DNA of 64,000 nucleotides from Hanleya hanleyi (Eukaryota > Mollusca > Polyplacophora > Lepidopleurida > Hanleyidae), in the NCBI GenBank assembly GCA_036873755.1, contig JAVTVY010037353.1, positions 62,001 to 126,000 on the forward strand, written 5' to 3'. Below, piece after piece: positions 56,000 to 64,000 of the stretch (position 1 is its first letter; each line of letters starts with the position of its first letter). The notes beneath the pieces are model-generated. The model did no database searches. It was given only the letters and a program-made list of their open reading frames with translations, and was not told the origin of the DNA. The position numbers and the translations under genes are program-made.

Positions 56000-58549
56000 T
56001 AAAATTCAGTATTAAACTCGCAGTGACAGGATAACTTATATTACCGGTACAATATGATCTTGTTACTTGGTGTTCCTGCCTGATATCAGATCAGTATACA
56101 AGCAATACAATAATCTCAGTGAAAGTCCTAGTCAGAATGCTATGTTTCTGTTGTGTAACTAATGGAAGTGTTAAATTGATGACAAATAGACGGGCTTTGT
56201 TCCGGTGTTATACAAAAGTTGACGGAAACAGAACCATTATCTACTCCAGCCCAGTCATTTCACCACTAATCACTAAAAGTTCAGTGACGAAATAAAGGTT
56301 GGATTTATCATCCACACTTGTATCTTGAGAAGCGAAGGCATCAGATACGAAGTTGCATAATATATTAAGCCTCCTACATATGTGGTCTCAAGTGTAGTCT
56401 ACAGACAGATGTCCAGGCTAACAACATGCCAGTGTGACAAAACGATTAGACACCAATCATTCGATAATCATGAATGATCTTTGAATCCAACAAGCTAAAT
56501 TGTGTCAGATCAAATTGAATCATACTCTATGTCAGCTATCTTGTATCGAATCGACTTCCCCGGTTCATTCCGGCTCATTGTTTTCTCGAATCACGTTTTC
56601 CAGATATAATTTCCGGGAATGATATATAGAGGATTTTAATAATCATTTTGTATTTTCAGGAAGGAATTAATGTACTCTTATCAAGCATACATAAATGATA
56701 AACACCTCAGACTTGTAAATAATAGAACACTCTTATTAACAATGTATTAACTACACAATTTCTGTATATCATTAATAAGGATATAAATACTGATTGCCTT
56801 GTGTTAAAAATCGCACAATATAAAAAAAAAACGTATATACAAAGTTAATGAACTTCGATCATCCATATATTGTTTGGAAAGCCTTTGACTATCTGCTGGG
56901 CTATGATAATTGTTTGTGTTCAATTATGCCAAATTTTATATTCTGTTTCGATAGGGGAAGTGCTACCTAAATTATTTATACCAGGACCATGACTGGTTAA
57001 CTATAAGCATTTATTAGCAATTTGATAAAACCGTGATATTTTAACGTTTAGCATCTACATGCCCATCTTGGTAACGTTCACCATAGTTGCCCAATCCTGG
57101 TGTCATCAGATGTTTTCAAAATCTGCTTCGGCTATGTGAGGCAACTGATACGTTTAAATTACGATACCTATTTTCAGCAAATATCTTTTGATTTTACTGA
57201 AGCATGCAATAATAATTCACATGGCTGTCGCAACGTTGTGAATAAAAGGATTACATTTCCATAACCTTCAGTTGTCTGTATCACGCTATCAAATGTTATT
57301 CAACTGTGGGATTATATTTGCAATTTGGTGAATGTTTAGTTAATAAATTCATTTGTTTGATTAAATTTGTCTATGTAGTATAAATTTGCTCATATATTAA
57401 TTATATGAGCCACCGTTCCATACAGTAGAGAATATATGGTGAATAGTATTGTTACATTTAATTTCCTGCAAAATATATATCTCCCAGTATAAAATATAAT
57501 CGAAATATTTATCAACTCACGTGCCGTATATTAAAAGTCTGCAAATTAATCGGTTTAATTCGCACCTGATGTCTCAGTGTGGCATATATAATTGCATATA
57601 ATATAATTATTTGGATATCTTTGTACCATGTACGTCATGCTGTGTCATAAGGGTCTGTCCAAGCTGCAATATCTATTGTCCACATATGGTAAATATAATA
57701 GCAAATGTATGGCGCATATAAGTGAAATATATGGCAAATGATGCACATTTACAAATGCTGGCAAATGATGATGCAACGATATTTATTTTCTACAGTAGGC
57801 AATACAGTATCATACATATATTTTCTGTGTTGACTTGTCATTTAAATACATTTGTCTATATTTGTCTTTCCATTGAAACACAATACGTACACCAGGGTCC
57901 CGATGTGTATGTTAAAAGCATGCACATTATATCCGCATATGTTAATATTTATAGTTCTGTTTAAAGTTTTGCAAATATAACAGTTATATTCACCTTACAT
58001 TTAGTGGTGATGTTAAATAATTTCAAATCAAGGTTTTCGTGCAGTGTATCCAGTGGACCAAATGATTCTGATTCTGGTCAATCGCGATTGAACATCTTTT
58101 CAAGAAAAGTTATCTCCCTTGATCAAGTCAACAGTCTCCAGAAATGAGATTTTCTGTAATGTGATGTCATAAATAAGCTTTAAGGAAAAAAATGCGTCAA
58201 CTGGATGACTTTGCTGCATCAATAAATGCTGAACATTTCAGGCTTCGTTTGGCATTTGAACCGCGATGCATGTAAAACCAGAAGTCCACACACCATGTTC
58301 GACCGAGTGACATTTGGCTGGGTAATCAAAGCAATACAATGACTTTTTTGACATTTGATTGTACAGTTTGACAATAAACTTTCGTAAATTTTTATTAAAA
58401 AAATCAATTTCACCTCTCAATTTACAACAGAAGTAATACTGCAGCAACATCGGTCTCGTCTCGGACGTCGACAAATCGATTCAAATTGGACAAAGAATTT
58501 TGATTGTTAAGACTTTCAAATTGGCAAGAGGTCATTGGAACATAAAAAT
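56000..58549. other. No gene seen; AT-rich
   Basis: Long AT-rich stretch. 57380-57990 is rich in 'ATATATGGCAAAT'-type phrases similar to those at 41640-41900, perhaps a decayed repeat. No supported exon. Confidence 0.4.
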
Positions 58550-59713
58550 GAGATGGTACGATAAGGCGGCATGTTGTCCTATACGTGATGCGGTTGGAAT
58601 CGCAAAAATAAAATGTCCTAGAAATAATTATGTTTTAAGGAAACGACAAGAGAAAATGATCTTGTATCTTTAGATGGGGAAATGGCCCCAGGTCAGGTGC
58701 AATACAGATGGACCAAAATATAATATTTCCACTACAAGAAATTGTTCAATTGGCATAGAGTACAATGTTATATTGTATACTCAGGAAAACATTCAAGGCA
58801 CTGAGTCTCACCCTTCTCGAATAAAAGGGTCGTAAATTAGCGCATTTGTGCAAAATAGTTGATTCTAAGGGGGAAACAATTCCTATTGTTCTCTGTAAAT
58901 ATATGAAGATAAACGATAACCAGGCCCAGATTTGTTCTACTACTACGTATTTGAACAGCGAGTATGCTGTATCAAGCTGGTTCTGGTTATCGTTTATCTT
59001 CATATGTTTATTAGAAGATACATGAGGTGTTTTCACCTCAAAATTGGTGATTTTGTACGATTGCACTATTTCACGCCCTGTTGTTCGAGATTTATGAGAT
59101 TCAGTGCCTTGAAACTTTTCTGAGTATACAATATAATATTGTACTCCATGCTAACTGAACAATTTCTTGTATATGCAATATTTTATTTTTGGCACTTCTA
59201 CCGCACCTGTTCTGGGGCCATTTACCCATCTAAACATACATGGCCCTTTTTGTACACAATATGTGAGAGTTCTAACTCGATTGCGCTTTGATTATTATAG
59301 ATATGATATTAAATTGAAATCCGTAGCATGTGCTATATAGTTCGGGAAAAGGGTCTAAATCGTGTCATTCAAAAACACAGTTGAACACGACGGAGCCCTT
59401 GGACGAAAACGTCATTTAACCTGGTGATGGGCGGTGGAATGGAAAAATCTCTTTGGTCCAAGGGATCATACGTGTCTAAATGTGTATTTGAATGACTCTA
59501 CTTACACCCTTTTTCTTCCACGAAATAGCACCTGCTGCGGATTCCAATTTGATGTCATAAATATAATCATAACGCAAATCGAGCTAGATCTTTCACCTAT
59601 AGTGTACATATATTTTCTCTTGTCGTTATATTAAAACATTTTTAGGATATTTTATTCTTCCGATTTCAACCGCACCACGTATAGGCCAAAATCCCGCCAT
59701 ATCGTACCATCTC
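58550..59713. mobile_element. MITE family B, complete copy with nested insertion
   Basis: Termini GAGATGGTACGATAAGGCGG and, inverted, GAGATGGTACGATATGGCGG, with pairing continuing through 'GGACAT'-type segments and 'AAATAAAATGTCCTAG'. The middle holds a separate inverted-repeat element (58663-59240). The part 59243-59640 matches 22650-23050 of the interrupted copy. Confidence 0.75.
58663..59240. mobile_element. MITE family F nested in MITE B, with inner hairpin
   Basis: Arms of about 150 bases: TGTATCTTTAGATGGG, 'AAATGGCCCCAG', 'ACAAGAAATTGTTCA', 'TTATATTGTATACTCAG' on the left, each mirrored on the right. Near the centre a further hairpin pairs 'AAGATAAACGATAACCAG' (58908) with 'CTGGTTATCGTTTATCTT' (58981). 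This copy of MITE B is thus interrupted while the one at 22601-23080 is not. No coding capacity. Confidence 0.75.
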
Positions 59714-60149
59714 CTTTAAATTATATTACTTATGATGAAACTATTCTCATTCTAATATCCTCCTTGTACGGTAATCATAAGTGTGGATGGAAAACTATTG
59801 TGTTGTCGATTTATCAGCTGAAGTAATTCCTTTTACATGTAACTCTATATGAAATTGAATGCTGTGTTTCGCTATATGAAATTGAATGCTATGTTCCGAA
59901 AAGTTTATTTTTATTAATATTTTCTCATCATCTTTGAAATAACCCCCCCCCCCCCCCCGGCATGAATACAAACAGCGGACAATATATTCTTCCGTAAATT
60001 TAATACTGGTTGATCCTGTGGTCTGCCTCTCGATGTCTACAGCCTCTACTGAACGACAAAATGACAGACGGGCTTGAAATAGTTTTCGCACATTGAAATA
60101 AGCGACCTGGTTCAAAACCACGCTCCGTCTGGTATGCCAGTTTCAGTTT
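59714..60149. other. No gene seen; long C-run
   Basis: A run of about 17 C bases at 59942-59958. A 30-base phrase around 'ATATGAAATTGAATGCT' is duplicated at 59848-59890. Confidence 0.45.
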
Positions 60150-62320
60150 TCTAAATAACAAGTGAGAAATGACTACATTGTAGTCAAAACCTGCGGCAGT
60201 GGCAATAATACAATGAAAGACATATCAGCGGAGGTAGTGGTAATTGTAGAAAAAAAGCGCCATCTGCCAGTGTTTTTATGCCAAGGGAAGTAATTTTCAA
60301 CTTGTAACCCACAATTGTAGGGATTGCGTAATAGTTCTGATACCATATATATATATTCACTTTCCCCATTCAAAATCCGACGATTTTGACTCGGCCGTGT
60401 CGTCTATACTGAATTGACAGACGAAATCACCATGATCGCTTTGGCAATGTTTTTGTACAAATATCGTGTATGCCAAGTTTCAAAACATTCCGTTCAGTCG
60501 TTACTTTTTGCAAATCAAAAAGGCTTTCAAATATTTGGAAATCCAAACAAATTTCGAGGATTTAGTCATAGCGCGAAAATCTACGCTCTTCAGTCTCCCT
60601 TCTCGCTTAATTTGCCGATCAAAATGGAAAATTTATATTTCCTTCAAAGTTATTTTTCAATAAATTTAGTATCAGGTCTATCACTTTGATCTGTGAAACT
60701 ACGGAATGGGATTTAAGGCTTTATCGAACTGTCCAAGAGGCATAATGACACTTTTTCACTATTCAAATTGAGGCCTGTTACAGTCTTGATATTCGATTAA
60801 AATAATTAATTAGGTTTCTGCATTTACGTTCGTTATCATCTGCGAACTAAATTCCTTGCCACTCTTTTCCACGCAGCAAGTCAATACCAAGACATGGTTT
60901 GCTTCTTCTATATAAATGATTAACTATTTTCATTCTTAGGAAATATCATCTCATGTGACATGTTCGGTCAAGCCTTTTCGAAGGTTGCTAATTTTATTAA
61001 TTTCTTTTCTTTAAAATCAAATTCTGCAAACAAGAAACATTTCTAGTCAGTATCTATGGATATCTTCCTATACTCAATTTGCGAATATGTTTGTCATTCC
61101 GAAGGTGATTTAGTGCGAAGTTTCGGGGCTAGTTCACTAAACAAGGTCTGTGTGTGAGAGAATGATGTCAAATGTAATATGCTGCTGATACACATAAGTA
61201 TTGAATTTACGGAAGTGATTAATGCTATTCTGAAGGGATTCTGAGTGCGGAAGAGGACGGGAACATCAATACCAGCGAATCAAGGCCCTGGCTTGCGAGA
61301 ATGAGGATAGAGAGGCTGTGTTCTGAAAGAGAATCATTCAAAATAGCTATTTGCCAAATGTCATGCAACCGAAAGTGCACAATATAACTGCACGACTGCG
61401 AGGTATTGTTCGCGCACAGGGGTGTCCAACTCATTAAATACTACATAGTCATTTCTGTCTCTTCGAAGTGGGCTACCATTTGGAATTGTCCGGTAATGAG
61501 TGAGTTCATCTGAATCCTTTCGTCGGCAAAATAAGCATTCAAGATTCAAGATTTCATTGTACAAACACCAGTCAAAGGCAGAGTACAAAATTTTAAGAGG
61601 AATACAACTAGAGAAACAATGGAACAGTGACATGAATATTAATATTAATATATATGTTATATCTGAGAGATATGTTATATCTGAGTGTTACCGTTGATAT
61701 TAGAACCTTGATTTTTGGCATTAAAGTGCATCAGGGGACTGTTACCAGCATGTTTCGAGCTGACCTACTTTTGATGAAAATTTCTGGTGATTTTTGATTA
61801 AAATCACTGGTGAATCTAACTTGAGCCGTGCCCATCTTAATATAAGCAGGATTTCAACTGGGGGTCCAAGAGTTCAGCGTGCGTCGGAGTCCTAATGCCT
61901 ACCCTACTTCTTATGTCCAGTGACGTTATTCACACTGGGCATGAAGGTGCATTAGGGGACTGTTGCCAGCATGTTTCGAGTGGACCTACTTTTGATGAAA
62001 ATTTCTGGTGATTTTTGATTAAAATCACTGGTGATTCTAACTTGGGCCGTGCCCATCTTAATATTGGCAGGAGTTCAACTGGAGGTCCAAGAGTTCAGTG
62101 CGTGTCGGAGTCCTGATGCCTACCCTACTTCGTAGGTCCTTTGACGTTATTCACACTATTCTCATATATAATAATTAACGAAGCAATAATTCATTCCACC
62201 GAATATAGTTGCAAATGAATTCAAACGCGCTTGAAGACAGTGTTGTCATGTGAGATCGGAGGTTGAAAAGAAAAGTGTGGCAGATATCACACTCTCTTAG
62301 CGCATGCGCATTTCAAAAAG
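60150..62320 (+). repeat. Large dispersed duplication, copy 2 (partner 33190-34735)
   Basis: Same ordered landmarks as copy 1. The extra segment 61463-62168 contains a 215-base tandem duplication (61722-61940 and 61945-62157; 'GACCTACTTTTGATGAAAAT', 'GGTCCAAGAGTTCAG'). On its minus strand lies a 90-codon frame discussed under findings. Confidence 0.65.
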
Positions 62321-62869
62321 TCACAAGAACAAGAACAAGAACAACAATGTGAGCCTCCCGTAGACCTGCGTGCCGCAGGTAAAAAGAACACGTAACGCGA
62401 TATGTAAAAACAAGTTGAAAAGTACCGTATCAAATCTGCTCGTACATAGCAATGAATTCTGAGCTGCTCGACGGGACTGGTGCCGCCCTATAGTATCAAG
62501 TCAATGAATTTTAACATAAAGTTGTGCAGTCTCAAACTAAAATCTGCTCTTCTGAAGCTTTTAATAGACGATATGTGATAATAGTTGACAAAAAATACGC
62601 TATTTTTCTTTGATATGCAAAAATATGGTTTTCAGGTTGTAGGGAGTTTAAAATTTTCAATAATTTCGACAAAACCTTCGCAATAGATGAGCGAACAGAG
62701 ACAATAGTTTTGCTGGTTTGGGTGCCGCATTGTATTCTTGTACACGGGAGCTACAGCCGAGATGAAATCCGCGCTTGAATAAATAATGAGGAAATTCAAA
62801 AGACAAACTAGTCGACAGTTGTTGAGCTAGCCGTGTTTTTATATTATTATTGTTTATATGTTCTTTGCA

Positions 62870-63366
62870 TTCGACGGAAATACCACTGAAACTGAAACTT
62901 ACCACACTATACCCATGGGTCAAGCTCTACCAGAAAATGTAAAAAAAAAAAATCCAAGATGGCCGCTTTGATGACGTCATTTTCAAAAACGGCATTGTTT
63001 GGTCGATTTTTCGGTCGGATTTTCCGAATTTTTTATTTGTGCAATTTCTCCACAAAAACTGCATGATAAATTAGTAAATATTAAATGTGAAAATTTTTTT
63101 TTTGCCCACATCGCGGAAAAGCAGAAATTTTGAAGAAATATGACCAAAATATCACTTTTCTGGTACCCCACGTGACCGCCATCTTGAATTTTCTCATGAT
63201 CCGCTGCTCGGGGGGTTATGCAAATAGGCCCAAAATGACCCCAATAAGATAAACAATAAGGTCAAGGAGTTTCAGCTCTCCATTTTCTCGTTCCGAAGAT
63301 AGTGCAGAAAGTTTGGTGGGGGGAGGGTGTTTGGTGCCCCCCCCCTTCCAGGCCAGGTAGGGTTAA
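62870..63366 (-). mobile_element. MITE family C, inverted copy
   Basis: Reads in reverse relative to 51101-51640: on the minus strand it starts at TTAA (63366-63363) with CCCTACCTGGCCTGG, a C/G-run and 'TCCATTTTCTCGTTCCGA' (plus-strand sense inverted). It ends near 'CATGGGTATAGTGTGGTAAG', matching 'ATACTGTGTGGTAAG' of the complete copy. The 3' end is decayed. Confidence 0.65.
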
Positions 63367-64000
63367 CGGTTTAATTTTTTTTGACGTTGCCCAATTTTCC
63401 AATATTCAGGCCCTACTAACTAGAAAAAGGAAGGAAGAAAATCGGATATAAAACCAGGCCGATGCGATCTGGCCTGTTTGAATGTAATAAGATTGGGTCA
63501 TGTGCAATTAAATGAGATACGATTAAGACTGATGTCGAATTTTATTACGTGCGGTATGGGAAACGTGAACGTCCTTGGTGGCAACGGTACGACCGTTCCC
63601 GATAAACAACGGTGAAACACGTCGAGTCCTGGAAATCCCCGACAACAGAGGGCGGAGAAAAGGACGGGAGATTGTCTTGATCTGGAGGGGGTAATTTGTG
63701 TTTACCCCATTACAGAGTGCAAAAATAAATAACCCTATCGAGCGGAGGATGTACTTTTCTTTCAATCGAGCAAACATTCGGCGTAGGCCTATTAACTTGA
63801 ATAATGACGGTGCAATTTGAGATACCGTGTTCTTGTCCACTAATAAACAATTACTAGATTACCCTGATTCCGTGCTTTCACACACGGTATCCACAGCTCG
63901 ATTACTCAAGTTTGTACGCCGAATGTTAGAAAAGTACACCATCCGCCCGATAGGGGTACTAATATGGTACAGGACAGCACATGGACTCATGAATATGGTA
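63367..64000. other. No supported gene
   Basis: A minus-strand frame of 105 codons (63523-63840) shows no domain or splice context that I recognise. I leave it uncalled. Confidence 0.4.

Noticed and set aside
63523..63840. 105-codon minus-strand frame
   Set aside because: No domain, signal or splice context that I can identify.

Overview
This window looks like repeat-dominated animal DNA, most likely from a marine mollusc and perhaps a gastropod. The reasons are spliceosomal-type exons, a BEL/Pao retrotransposon, many short inverted-repeat (MITE-like) elements, a GTGAGTGAGT-headed short repeat of a type I associate with gastropods (10137-10205), and tandem-core elements ending in a hairpin that resemble the bivalve 'pearl'/Helitron-derived repeats. 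The species assignment is inference. There is no bacterial-style gene layout and no operon.

Layout. 1-12.5 kb is a mosaic of inverted-repeat elements, several with TTAA target duplications of the piggyBac type (3455-3569, 5464-6635). 12.5-16.9 kb holds a 5'-truncated, frameshifted BEL/Pao pol region followed by an LTR-like segment. 17-23 kb is more repeats, including a 2.6 kb tandem-core element (19971-22600) that interrupts an older MITE. 23.2-28.0 kb is the most striking object: a foldback-like element with about 1.5 kb, nearly identical terminal inverted repeats. They are packed with AACCGGTT octamers and enclose one gene for a 200-residue C2H2/acidic protein. 28.1-30.3 kb is a tandem duplication carrying 30-bp minisatellites.

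30.37-35.72 kb (minus strand) contains two phase-compatible exons of a LicD/fukutin-like nucleotidyltransferase-family gene, with a poly(A) signal. This gene is boxed in by satellites: a 30-bp array just past its 3' end and a 5.3 kb array of a 42-bp satellite (35770-41098) starting 47 bp upstream of a splice acceptor. 44-46.3 kb is an inverted second copy of a composite tRNA-headed repeat (the first copy is at 1.4-2.4 kb), split by a TTAA element. 49.8-53.6 kb is a 40-bp satellite with a clean TTAA insertion and an intact empty site nearby. 54.4-55.3 kb is a 145-bp tandem repeat. 58.5-59.7 kb is a nest of inverted-repeat elements, and 60.1-62.3 kb is a diverged duplicate of 33.2-34.7 kb.

Host genes are sparse. 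Besides the LicD-like gene I can offer only two weaker candidate exons (a membrane-segment exon at 55877-55998 and a terminal exon at 48121-48247). Most long open frames lie in satellites or tandem repeats and are not genes. No function ties these elements into a pathway. The coherent story is transposon and satellite turnover around one or two host genes.
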